Source: Catellatospora coxensis
GTDB lineage: Bacteria > Actinomycetota > Actinomycetes > Mycobacteriales > Micromonosporaceae
DNA length: 64,000 bases
Assembly (NCBI RefSeq): GCF_016862635.1
Contig: NZ_BONI01000038.1
Location: forward strand, 22,189 to 86,188
Direction: 5' to 3'
Shown here: in pieces, positions 40,401-47,054 of the stretch
How the letters are laid out: each line of letters begins with the position of its first letter
How positions within the stretch are numbered: position 1 is the stretch's first letter
Position numbers and translations under genes: made by a program
Notes under the pieces: generated by a model
Seen by the model: only the letters and a program-made list of their open reading frames with translations
The model's database searches: none
What the model was told of the DNA's origin: nothing

Positions 40401-40826
40401 GCTGATCGCGGCCGTGGTGTTGTAGGAGAACCCGAGCCCGCCCGCGAGGGTGTCGTAGGAGATCGGGTGGGCGTGCAGCGGCTCGCTGTAGCTGCAGTCG
40501 AACTTCTTGAACAGCAGCGAGGACCACCAGTCGTTGGTGGGCACGCCGCCGGCCGGGGCGTTGGCGGTGACGTACTGCCGCGGGTTGGTCGACAGCGACC
40601 CGCAGCCGGTCGGCAGCGAGCGGCCCGCGGGCAGGCTGTCGAGGTAGCTGCCGGCGCCGACGGTGCCCGCCTGGGCGGTCTGCGCGACGGCGATGCCGAA
40701 CAGGGCGGCGGACAGGACGGCGACCGCGCCGAGGACGAGGGCGCGGTGGCGCGCCCAGGAGTGGCGTCGGTGACCCGCGCGGCGGGCGACGCCGCCTGGG
40801 GTCACGGACCGGATGGACGGTTCCAT
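37443..40826 (-). CDS. Secreted endo-1,3-beta-glucanase, GH81, with two carbohydrate-binding modules
   Basis: 1127 residues. An N-terminal secretion signal has a membrane-like stretch (ALVLGAVAVLSAALFGIAVAQTAQAG). The GH81 catalytic region (about 50-720) includes NDWWSSLLFKKFDCSYSEPLHAHP, LNDHHFHYGYFVAAAATLAKFD and NQESSSEGMNFANALIQWG, the latter typical of the active-site region. A Pro/Ser linker precedes a beta-sandwich module (LVSGGGLPGTAGAAGSVTVAAANGNWDG...) and a C-terminal F5/8-type C/CBM32 domain (NVALNKPVLVSSTETAAYPGSAAVDG ... YSLFEFEVYAP). It would attack fungal beta-1,3-glucan. The start at 40826 follows GGAGG. Two LacI-type palindromes lie upstream. Confidence 0.92.
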   Translation of the reverse strand: MEPSIRSVTPGGVARRAGHRRHSWARHRALVLGAVAVLSAALFGIAVAQTAQAGTVGAGSYLDSLPAGRSLPTGCGSLSTNPRQYVTANAPAGGVPTNDWWSSLLFKKFDCSYSEPLHAHPISYDTLAGGLGFSYNTTAAISGSATGPGEFHYPYVQDMLVGVAGLNSPDAKVDGWSDWTVTPYWSDGARTMKATIGHGLPFAYFQITGGNAQLTTAATPTVWSNSGGQIGFNVNGRDYVAYAPTGSTWTVSGTSISSTLGGQGFFSVAVLPAGADRAALASTYGQYAHAHVTGTRVSYSYNQAAGTLNTTYTFTTTARQGSQTATVAALYPHQWNSLTGSSPLANTYTSARGQMKILTGIGSFTTSMKYTGVLPEIPAVADSSGADLTTITNYLNAVAGNPADFRGDDTYWTGKGLGRAARIAEIADQLNLTSIRDTALNTIRTRLNDWFTASAGKTSRVFYYNSAWGTLLGYPASYGSDQELNDHHFHYGYFVAAAATLAKFDKTWATSAQYGGMVDLLIRDANNYDRTDTRFPYLRDFDIYAGHDWAAGHGAFGAGNNQESSSEGMNFANALIQWGQATGNAAVRDAGIFIYTTQSAAIAEYWFDVRNQNFPSAFGHNTVGMVWGDGGAYATWFSGEPEMIQGINMLPITGGHFYLGDNPAYVTTNYNELVTNNGGPPTVWQDILWEFLALGNGQTALNNFNANSGFTSEEGESKAHTYHWIRNLAALGNVDTSITANHPLAKVFNKSGVRTYVASNISNAAITVTFSNGTTLAVPACKTVTSGAFTWSGGNACGGGNPTPSNPPSNPPSSPPASPSPPASPSPSTSPNPPGNFAATRYLVSGGGLPGTAGAAGSVTVAAANGNWDGVPTNPQVFTATGLNATHNGGATNFDMYVDAGSGVGNATQVRVSYDFTGNGSWDRLETYNYFPTDPVAGYEHYTHASNVKTSTGSFAALANGSVRVEVWSAIGNGATTLGIGNQSRVVLPYTGTTSQPSVNVALNKPVLVSSTETAAYPGSAAVDGNATTTRWSSAFSDPQTIRVDLGQTYSISRVRLVWEAAYGSAYQIQTSPDGNTWTTIRSVTGGDGGVDDLTGLTGSGRYVRVNATTRATAWGYSLFEFEVYAP

Positions 40827-40896
40827 GTGCATGGCCTCCGGGGCTGGGGCTGGCATGGCGGGAGAAGCGGAGGAACGGTGTTGCGATGAGCACCGT

Positions 40897-40908
40897 GAGA
40901 GCGCTCTC
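40897..40908. promoter_or_regulatory. LacI/CebR-type operator of the GH81 gene
   Basis: A GAGAGCGCTCTC palindrome (in context GTGAGAGCGCTCTCTG) lies 71-82 bases upstream of the GH81 start. The centre AGCGCT flanked by GAG/CTC resembles operators of LacI-family sugar regulators of actinobacteria. A second copy is centred 137 bases further upstream. Confidence 0.7.
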
Positions 40909-41023
40909 TGCGCGCAAACTATCGGGCAACCCCTCGATACGTCAATGTTTCCGGGCCATGGCATCGGAGTTAATCCCGCGACGTGGACAGAGCGTGACGG
41001 TCGCGGGACGGCATAACGTGATA

Positions 41024-41055
41024 ACGGCCCTGTGAGAGCGCTCTCACAGGGCCGT
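41024..41055. promoter_or_regulatory. 32-base perfect palindrome: terminator and second LacI-type operator
   Basis: A perfect palindrome centred at 41039.5 has the core GTGAGAGCGCTCTCAC. It lies 19 bases beyond the dienelactone hydrolase stop, where a terminator is expected, yet its core equals the operator at 40897-40908. It could serve both purposes. Confidence 0.7.
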
Positions 41056-41073
41056 CGTCGATGGCTCGACGGG

Positions 41074-41808
41074 TCAGCGGCGGTGCCGCGTGGTGAAGGA
41101 GATGATGCGGTTCCAGGCGTCGGTGCACGCGCCGGCCCACTGCTCGAAGGAGCGGTCGAAGAACGAGTGCGGCGCGCCCTCGTACACGTGCATCTCCGGG
41201 CCGACGCCGGCCTCCTCCAGCTGCGCGGCGAGCTTCTCGAACTCGCTCACCGGCGTCGAGTCCGCGCCCGCGACCAGCATCAGGATCGGCTTGTCCACCT
41301 CGTCGACGACGTCGGCGACCCGCTCCGGCTTGCCGTAGAAGCCGATCACCCCGGCCAGGTCGAGGTCCGAGGCGGCCAGCCGCCACGAGTGGCTGCCGCC
41401 GAAGCAGAACCCGATGGTGTACACCGACGCGTCCGGCTCGGACTCGGACAGCACCGCCATCGCCGCCGCCGTGTCCGCGCGCACGTGCGCGGGCGTGACC
41501 TGCGGGATGTGCTCCATGAACGGGAAGCTCTCGTCGCGCTGGGACACCCCGGCGGTGCGGCCGAAGTAGTCGATCGCGATCGCCTCGTACCCGGCCTCGG
41601 CCAGGCGTTGGGTCAGCCCGACGTAGAACGGGTGCAGGCCGCGCACGTCCGGCAGCACGACGATCTTCATGCCGTTCGGGGTCTGCGGGATCGCCCGGTA
41701 TGCCGCGAGGGTGTTGCCGTCCTCGGCGCGCAGTTCGAGCGGGCCGTGCCCGGCGACCGCGCCCGCGTTCGGGGCCTGCGGGGCCTGGCTGTCGTCACTG
41801 TGGCACAT
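41074..41808 (-). CDS. Dienelactone hydrolase family protein
   Basis: 244 residues of alpha/beta-hydrolase fold. The Cys nucleophile is in GFCFGGSHSW (C135), with the catalytic Asp in VAGADSTP (D183) and His in GAPHSFFD (H214). The oxyanion region PDVRGLHPFYVGLTQRLAEAGYEAIAIDYFGRTAG is also present. The triad is complete for the DLH family, which hydrolyses dienelactones and related esters. No aromatic-degradation genes are adjacent, so the physiological substrate is unclear. Its start overlaps the end of the AlkZ-like gene by 14 bases, so it is the second gene of an operon. Confidence 0.92.
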   Translation of the reverse strand: MCHSDDSQAPQAPNAGAVAGHGPLELRAEDGNTLAAYRAIPQTPNGMKIVVLPDVRGLHPFYVGLTQRLAEAGYEAIAIDYFGRTAGVSQRDESFPFMEHIPQVTPAHVRADTAAAMAVLSESEPDASVYTIGFCFGGSHSWRLAASDLDLAGVIGFYGKPERVADVVDEVDKPILMLVAGADSTPVSEFEKLAAQLEEAGVGPEMHVYEGAPHSFFDRSFEQWAGACTDAWNRIISFTTRHRR

Positions 41809-42577
41809 CGGGTGCTCCTTGGCTGCGGTAGGAGTTCGCCTGCCGCCGCGCCTGTCCGGCGGCGACCAGGGCGTCCAGGTGGGACCGGGCGACGGCGGCG
41901 GTCCAGCCGTACGCCCGCGCGAGCTGCCCCGGGCTCGCCTCGACGGCGGTCTCCAGGTAACGCCGCGCGGCCGCGGGGGCGTCGTGCCCGCCGCCGACGT
42001 CGAAACGGCGGCAGGTCAGGTCCACGATGGAGGCCGGCCAGCCGGCGCGCTGCTCGCGCACGCCCGCGGACGTTACCAGCAGGCGGCGCTGCAGCTCGGT
42101 CATGGCGCGCTCGTACGCGGCCCGGTCGCCGATCAGCTCGCGCAGCGCGCGCGAGGTCAGCGGCCCGGTGAGCAGGGCGCGGGCGATCTCGTGCGCCTCG
42201 CGGGGCAGGTCGAGGTCCTCGTGGTCGTCGGGGTCGCCGGGCCCGGTGTAGAGCGCGCGCAGCAGGTCGGGGGAGAGCAGGCTGGCGCGGCGGAACAGGA
42301 ACCTGCCGTACCAGGCGAGCCCTGCCTCGGGCAGCGCGTCCTTCCAGGTCCAGACGGTGGACTCGGCCTCGCCCATGCCGTCGGCCCAGGCCACGGCGTC
42401 CTCCTCGGCGACGGTCTCGTACAGCGAGGGCGCGAGGGTGTTCGCGGCGGGGAAGAGCAGCGCGCAGCCGACGTCGTCGACGAACCGGCCCGCCTCCTCG
42501 ACCGTCTGCGGCCTGGTCTCGGGCAGCCAGCGGTCACCGCGGGCACGCGCCAGCACGAGTTCCTGATCATCGGCCAT
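41795..42577 (-). CDS. AlkZ-like winged-helix protein
   Basis: About 260 residues. The pattern CALLFPAANTLAPSLYETV ... STVWTWKDALPEAGLAWYGRFLFRRASLLSPDLLRALY, then repeated winged-helix segments (ALRELIGDRAAYERAMTELQRRLLVTSAGV, AYGWTAAVARSHLDALVAAGQ), resembles the AlkZ/YcaQ-related HTH_42 group. True AlkZ enzymes are DNA glycosylases that unhook interstrand crosslinks. The catalytic QxQ/QxD motif is not evident here, so this may be a non-enzymatic relative. The ATG at 42577 is chosen, and an upstream GTG at 42598 is in frame. Confidence 0.68.
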   Translation of the reverse strand: MADDQELVLARARGDRWLPETRPQTVEEAGRFVDDVGCALLFPAANTLAPSLYETVAEEDAVAWADGMGEAESTVWTWKDALPEAGLAWYGRFLFRRASLLSPDLLRALYTGPGDPDDHEDLDLPREAHEIARALLTGPLTSRALRELIGDRAAYERAMTELQRRLLVTSAGVREQRAGWPASIVDLTCRRFDVGGGHDAPAAARRYLETAVEASPGQLARAYGWTAAVARSHLDALVAAGQARRQANSYRSQGAPDVPQ

Positions 42578-42950
42578 GCGCCGGAGCGTAACCGCCACCC
42601 CCGACGTCCCCGTCCCACCCGCGCCTTTCCTGCCCGCTCGCGTCCCTTGCGCCGCCTGTTCCCGGCCGGGCCGTGCCCGCCGTCCGTCACGATCAGCCGA
42701 GTTGCCGGGCGAACGGGCGAATCAAGAGCCGGGATACGCCCACCTGCCTGGCAGATCGGATGACCTCGCCAGTCCGGTGCGGGGCTTATAGCACTGTTCA
42801 TCCGGTTCTTCCGGTTCGGGCTTTCCGCGTGGTGGCGGATGTTTCGCACCCCCGTTTGGCGGAGTCTTGTTCAGGTGAGGACGCCCGGTGCGCCGGGCGG
42901 CCCGCCAGGCGCCCCGAGACCCCGGGCGCCCATGGAGGAGGAGATCGACT
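42578..42950. promoter_or_regulatory. Divergent intergenic region with structured leader
   Basis: 373 bases without a convincing gene. Near 42788 a TATAGC hexamer is a possible -10 for the rightward gene. A stem at about 42884-42901 (CGCCCGG/CCGGGCG) and a second GC-rich stem at about 42910-42931 lie in the leader of the gene at 42951. Confidence 0.35.
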
Positions 42951-43154
42951 GTGTACGTCAACTCTGATCTGGCGCTGTGTCTGGTGGACGAGGCATCTGC
43001 CGGTCGCGCCGACGACGCCGACAAGGTGTGGCGTTCCGCGATCCGTGAGGCCATCGCGTGCAATGTTCCGATCGAACATGTAGCGAGCAGGGCAAACGTC
43101 TCGGTCGAGGAGATCCTCTCGATCGTGAGCGAGAGCCAGGTCGTGCCGGCGTGA
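42951..43154 (+). CDS. Small hypothetical protein with HTH-like C-terminus
   Basis: 67 residues from a GTG with a strong ribosome-binding site (GGAGGAGGAG, 7-8 base spacing). The sequence runs YVNSDLALCLVDEASAGRADDADKVW, then AIREAIACNVPIEHVASRANVSVEEILSIV. The second half looks like a minimal helix-turn-helix (IEHVASRANVSVEEILSI), so a DNA-binding or adaptor role is possible. No named family is recognised. Its TGA overlaps a downstream GTG (GTGA), suggesting coupling to a second small frame. Confidence 0.65.
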   Translation: MYVNSDLALCLVDEASAGRADDADKVWRSAIREAIACNVPIEHVASRANVSVEEILSIVSESQVVPA

Positions 43155-43333
43155 CCCCGGCCGTCCGAAACGAGGCGATGTCCGCCTTCATCCTGCGGGC
43201 CTCCGCAGACCCCATCCCGGCACGGACCGCCAGGGTGGACGTGGAAACCAGCAAGACCAATCGGCAGGCAGGCCGTGCTGCGAAGGTCGCCCGGAATCCG
43301 GCGACCACCCCGACACCGCCGTCGCGCGGATGA
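43151..43333 (+). CDS. Putative small protein coupled to the previous gene
   Basis: A 60-residue frame starts at a GTG that overlaps the stop of the preceding small gene (GTGA): TPAVRNEAMSAFILRASADP, then a basic, Thr/Pro-rich tail. The overlap and its position before the terminator at 43402 favour a real gene, but composition is not distinctive and no family is recognised. Confidence 0.35.
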   Translation: MTPAVRNEAMSAFILRASADPIPARTARVDVETSKTNRQAGRAAKVARNPATTPTPPSRG

Positions 43334-43401
43334 ACCGGCCCGGGAGCAGCGTCGCTCCCGCCGGCGCCACCGCCGCCTGACCTGCTCCGCATACCCGCTG
43401 A

Positions 43402-43433
43402 AACATGGCCCCGACCTCGGTCGGGGCCATGTT
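43402..43433 (+). terminator. Strong terminator hairpin
   Basis: A perfect 14-bp stem (AACATGGCCCCGAC with 43420-43433) and CTCG tetraloop follow the two small genes. Confidence 0.88.
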
Positions 43434-43490
43434 CGCGTGCTGGCTCGTTAGCCCCTGCGGACACCACGCACGGGTGAGGAGAGGCGACAC

Positions 43491-44891
43491 GTGAACAGGG
43501 TTCTCGTCGAGAAGCGGCCCGCCGGCACCACGTCCCCGGCCGCGCCGGCCCCGGGCGTGCCGCGCCTGGTGGCCTGGGCGGTGCTCGCCGGAGCGGGCCT
43601 GACCGTGCTCGCCCTGGCCGCGATGCTGCTGCGGCGGCTGCCCACAGGCTCGCGCCTGGCCGGGTGGACGTACCCGTACGACCGCGCGGCGGGGGAGTGG
43701 CACGTCGTGTGGCCCGCGCTCGTCGTCGCGCCGGCCGTGCTCGGGCTGCTGTGGCTGTCGCGGCGGCTGCCCGCGCGCTTCGACGCGGCCATGGTCGCGG
43801 GGTGGTTCCTCGCGGTGATCCCGCTGCAGTTGCTGCTGCGGGTGTACGCGCTGCCGTCGCTCGGCGGCATCGTGGCCAGCGACCGGGCCAACTCGTTCTA
43901 CTCCCCGTCGCAGCGCTGGGGAATCGGCGAGTTCATGGGCGACTACATGGGCCTGGTCGAGCAGCTGCCGCCGCACGCGCGCACCAACATGCCCGGCAAG
44001 ACCCTGCTGTACTTCCTGCTCGACGCGCTCGGCCTCGGCCCGGCCGCGATGGGCGTGGCCGTGCTGGCGCTGGCCAACCTGTCCGCCGTGCTGCTGTGGC
44101 TCATCGTGCGCGACCTGACCGGTGACCGCCGCATCGCGCTGTACACCCTGGTCCTGGGCCTGTTCCTGCCCGGCGCGCTGTACTTCGTCCCGGTGCTCAA
44201 CGCCGTCTCGCCGGTGCCGATCCTGCTCGCGCTGTGGCTGCACGTGCGCTTCCTGACCACCCGCCGGTACGGGTACGCGCTCGGGCTGGGCGCGGCGCTG
44301 TACCTGACCGTCTTCTTCGAGGCGCTGCCGCTCGTGCTGGGCGTCGTGTTCGCGGCGCTGCTCGGCGTCGCGCTGCGGCAGCGCGAGCTGACCTGGCGGG
44401 ACACGCTGCGCCTGGTCGGGTGCGCGCTGGCCGGGTTCGCCGCGTGCTACCTGCTCATGCGCGGGCTGTTCGGCTACGACCTGTTCGACAACTTCGCGTA
44501 CGTGCTGGCCGACGCCAACGACTTCAACGCCCGCTGGCGGCCGTACGGCATGTGGGTCACCCGCAACCTGTGGTACCTGGCGCTGGCCGCCGGGATCGCG
44601 TCGTGCGTGCTGCTCGCGGCCGCCGGCTGGGACGCGGTACGCCGCCGGTCGGCGCACCCGGCCGCGGTGCTGACCCTGTCCGGGATCGCGGTCCTGGTCG
44701 TGCTCGACCTGTGGGGCATCAACCGCGGCGAGACGGTCCGCCTCTGGATCTTCCTGGCGGTATACCTCCAGATCGGCGCGGCCTGGCTCTGCGCCCGCAC
44801 CGAACGCTTCTGGCCCGCCGCCGTCCTCGTCTCCGCCACCGTCCTCCAGGCCGGCATCGGCTCCGCCATGATCGGCTTCGTCCGCACCTGA
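43491..44891 (+). CDS. Polytopic membrane protein, GT-C glycosyltransferase-like
   Basis: 466 residues with about eleven membrane helices. After the first helix comes a periplasmic-type loop with an acidic residue (WTYPYDRAAGEWHVVWPALVV). RVYALPSLGGIVASDRANSFYSPSQRW and a long loop (GLVEQLPPHARTNMPGKTLLYFLLDALG) follow. The layout and the H-x-R-x-N-x-P-G-K loop are reminiscent of ArnT/PMT-like GT-C enzymes that use polyprenyl-phosphate sugars. The assignment rests on topology rather than clear motifs. It starts at GTG after AGGAGAGG and is monocistronic. Confidence 0.65.
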   Translation: MNRVLVEKRPAGTTSPAAPAPGVPRLVAWAVLAGAGLTVLALAAMLLRRLPTGSRLAGWTYPYDRAAGEWHVVWPALVVAPAVLGLLWLSRRLPARFDAAMVAGWFLAVIPLQLLLRVYALPSLGGIVASDRANSFYSPSQRWGIGEFMGDYMGLVEQLPPHARTNMPGKTLLYFLLDALGLGPAAMGVAVLALANLSAVLLWLIVRDLTGDRRIALYTLVLGLFLPGALYFVPVLNAVSPVPILLALWLHVRFLTTRRYGYALGLGAALYLTVFFEALPLVLGVVFAALLGVALRQRELTWRDTLRLVGCALAGFAACYLLMRGLFGYDLFDNFAYVLADANDFNARWRPYGMWVTRNLWYLALAAGIASCVLLAAAGWDAVRRRSAHPAAVLTLSGIAVLVVLDLWGINRGETVRLWIFLAVYLQIGAAWLCARTERFWPAAVLVSATVLQAGIGSAMIGFVRT

Positions 44892-44942
44892 CCCACCCCC
44901 GCCCGACCCACCCCACCCGCGGCCGGGCCGCCCCACCTGCGA

Positions 44943-45001
44943 CAACTCTTAAAGACTTGCGGCCTCCGACCTGGTCTGAGGCCGCAAGTCTTTAAGAGTT
45001 G
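44943..45001. terminator. Long perfect inverted repeat (terminator or repeat element)
   Basis: Perfect 24-bp arms 44943-44966 (CAACTCTTAAAGACTTGCGG...) and 44978-45001 surround an 11-base loop. It is partly AT-rich, unlike its surroundings. It lies 51 bases after the GT-C gene and before the RpiR promoter, so it can terminate the former. Confidence 0.75.
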
Positions 45002-45088
45002 CGACCGAGAGTGGACGGGTGGAGGGGATGAGCAAAATTATTGCTGGGGTGTAACGGGTTTGGGCGTCAAAATTTTTGTTGTTCGGGA

Positions 45089-45117
45089 TTGACACTGTGG
45101 ACTGTGGGTCGTAATTT
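45089..45117 (+). promoter_or_regulatory. Consensus sigma-70-type promoter of the rpiR gene
   Basis: TTGACA (45089-45094), a 17-base spacer and TAATTT (45112-45117) stand 20 bases before the regulator's ATG. The surrounding 100 bases are unusually AT-rich. Confidence 0.75.
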
Positions 45118-45136
45118 TCTTCATCAACGGACCGCA

Positions 45137-46096
45137 ATGAAGGGAATTGTTGTGCAGGGTGTGATCGGCCGGATGCGGATGGAGCTGCCCAACCTGCCCG
45201 ACGCGTTGCAGCGGGTGGCGGAGCAGATCCTGGAAGACCCGGCCATCGCCGCGCAGGCCTCCATCGTGGACCTCGCCGAGCGGGCGGGCACGTCGACCGC
45301 GACGGTGACCCGGTTCTGCCGGGTGCTGGGGTTCAAGGGATACGCCGCGCTGCGGGTGGCCATCGCGACCGAGAGCGGGCGCGAGGCGCAGGCGCGCTGG
45401 GAGACCGACATCGACCGGGAGATCGAGCCCGGCGACCCGATGGACCGGGTGCTGGGCGTGATCGCGAGCGCGGACGCCCGCGCCATCCAGGAGACCGCGG
45501 CCCGGCTCGACCTGGCCCAGGTGGCCCGGGTCGCCGACGCGATCGCCGGGGCCAACCGGGTCGAGCTGTTCGGGCTTGGCAGCAGCGGCACCGCCGCCCG
45601 TGAGCTGGCCTTCCGGCTGGAGCGCATCCGGGTGCCCTGCTGGCACCGGGAGGACGCGCACAAGGCGCTGACCAACGCGGCCCTGCTCGGCCCCGGTGAC
45701 GTCGCGATCGGACTGTCGCACAGCGGGCGCACCCGTGAGGTGATCGAGGTGCTCGCGGAGGCCGCCGACCAGGGCGCGCTGACCGTCGCGGTGACCTCGT
45801 TCGACAAGTCGCCGCTGGCCGAGGCCGTGGACGTGGTGCTGACCACGGCGGTGCACGAGACCACGTTCCGGCTCGCGGCGCTGTCGGCCCTGCACGGCCA
45901 GCTGGTCGCCCTCGACCTGATCTACGTCGCGGTGGCGCAGCGGACGTACGCGCGTACCACCGAGGCTTTCGAGGTGACGGCGCGGGCGGTGCAGGCGCAC
46001 CGGCTGCACGACGAGCCGACCTCGCACCGCCGCCGCGCGGCGCGGGAGGCCGTGGACCTGTCGCGGCCGGTCGTCCCCCGCAGCGCAGCGGATTGA
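45137..46096 (+). CDS. MurR/RpiR family transcriptional regulator with SIS domain
   Basis: About 319 residues. The N-terminal RpiR HTH is LPNLPDALQRVAEQILEDPAIAAQASIVDLAERAGTSTATVTRFCRVLGFKGYAALRVAIA. The SIS sugar-phosphate domain (about 135-250) contains ANRVELFGLGSSGTAARELAFRLERI and DVAIGLSHSGRTREVIEVLAEA. It probably senses an amino-sugar phosphate and controls the downstream SIS-ngcEFG-GH16-NAGK genes. A GTG at 45152 with AAGGGAA upstream is an alternative start. It has its own consensus promoter. Confidence 0.9.
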   Translation: MKGIVVQGVIGRMRMELPNLPDALQRVAEQILEDPAIAAQASIVDLAERAGTSTATVTRFCRVLGFKGYAALRVAIATESGREAQARWETDIDREIEPGDPMDRVLGVIASADARAIQETAARLDLAQVARVADAIAGANRVELFGLGSSGTAARELAFRLERIRVPCWHREDAHKALTNAALLGPGDVAIGLSHSGRTREVIEVLAEAADQGALTVAVTSFDKSPLAEAVDVVLTTAVHETTFRLAALSALHGQLVALDLIYVAVAQRTYARTTEAFEVTARAVQAHRLHDEPTSHRRRAAREAVDLSRPVVPRSAAD

Positions 46097-46281
46097 CGCT
46101 CGACGGCGGCGGGCGTGCAGCGCCTGCCGGGCAGGTCCGGTGGCCGGTGCGAACAGGCCGCCGGGCGACGCCGGGACCGGGCCGCCGGGGACCGGGGCAG
46201 CCGGGGGAGAACGTCAGGCGGCCGCGTGGCGGACCGGTCCCGGTGGGGCGACCGGGCAGGACAGCACAACGAAGGAGCGAG

Positions 46282-47016
46282 ATGAACGCGCAGACGTACC
46301 TGGAAGCCATCACCGAGCTGGTCGGCAAGGTGGGCACCGAGCAGGCCGGCAACGTGCAGCGGGCCGCGGACCTGATCACCGACAGCCTGAACGCGGGCGG
46401 GGTGGTGCAGGCCTTCGGCAGCGGCCACTCCGAGGCCCTGGCGATGGAGATCGCGGGCCGGGCCGGCGGGCTGGTGCCGACCAACCGCATCGCGCTGCGC
46501 GACATCGTGCTGTGGGGCGGCGAACCGGTCGAGGTGCTGGCGGACCAGCTGCTGGAGCGGCGCACCGAGGTGGCGCACCGGCTCTACGAGCTGGCCCCGA
46601 TCCAGCCCGCGGACGTGTTCGTGCTGGCCTCGAACTCCGGCATCAACGGGGTGGTGGTCGAGCTGGCACTGCTGATCAAGGAGCGCGGGCACGGGCTGAT
46701 CGCGGTGACGTCGCTGGACCACACCGCGCGCTCGGAGCCGCGGCACCCGTCCGGCAGGCGGCTGAGCGAGATCGCCGACGTGGTGCTGGACAACGGCGCC
46801 CCGTACGGCGACGTGATCCTGGAGAACCAGTCCGGCGCGGTGTCGTCGGTGACCGCGGCCGTGCTGGCCCAGATGGTCGTCACCGAGGTGGTCCGGCGCC
46901 TGCAGGAGGCGGGGCAGACCCCGCCCATCTACCTGTCCGCGAACATCGCGGGCGGCTATGAGCACAACCAGCAGTTGGAAGCGCGATACGCCGGGCGCAT
47001 CCGGCGTATCGCCTAA
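46282..47016 (+). CDS. SIS-domain phosphosugar-binding protein
   Basis: 244 residues. The SIS fold has the phosphosugar loop GGVVQAFGSGHSEALAMEIAGRAGGLVPTNRI, ADVFVLASNSGINGVVVELALLIKERGHGLIAVTSLDHT and HPSGRRLSEIADVVLDNGAPYGD. It resembles the UPF0309/sugar isomerase group rather than GlmS. In this context it probably binds or isomerises GlcNAc- or GlcN-6-phosphate. It has a strong ribosome-binding site (GAAGGAG) and is the second gene after RpiR, 185 bases downstream and 38 bases before ngcE. Confidence 0.88.
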   Translation: MNAQTYLEAITELVGKVGTEQAGNVQRAADLITDSLNAGGVVQAFGSGHSEALAMEIAGRAGGLVPTNRIALRDIVLWGGEPVEVLADQLLERRTEVAHRLYELAPIQPADVFVLASNSGINGVVVELALLIKERGHGLIAVTSLDHTARSEPRHPSGRRLSEIADVVLDNGAPYGDVILENQSGAVSSVTAAVLAQMVVTEVVRRLQEAGQTPPIYLSANIAGGYEHNQQLEARYAGRIRRIA

Positions 47017-47054
47017 CCCATCAACCCCTCCTGAAGTGCATGAAGGGCGACACG

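Noticed and set aside
37419..40889. A 1156-codon plus-strand frame opposite GH81
   Set aside because: It is composed of Val/Gly/Arg/Asp/His low-complexity sequence with no domain, while the minus strand encodes a complete three-module glucanase.
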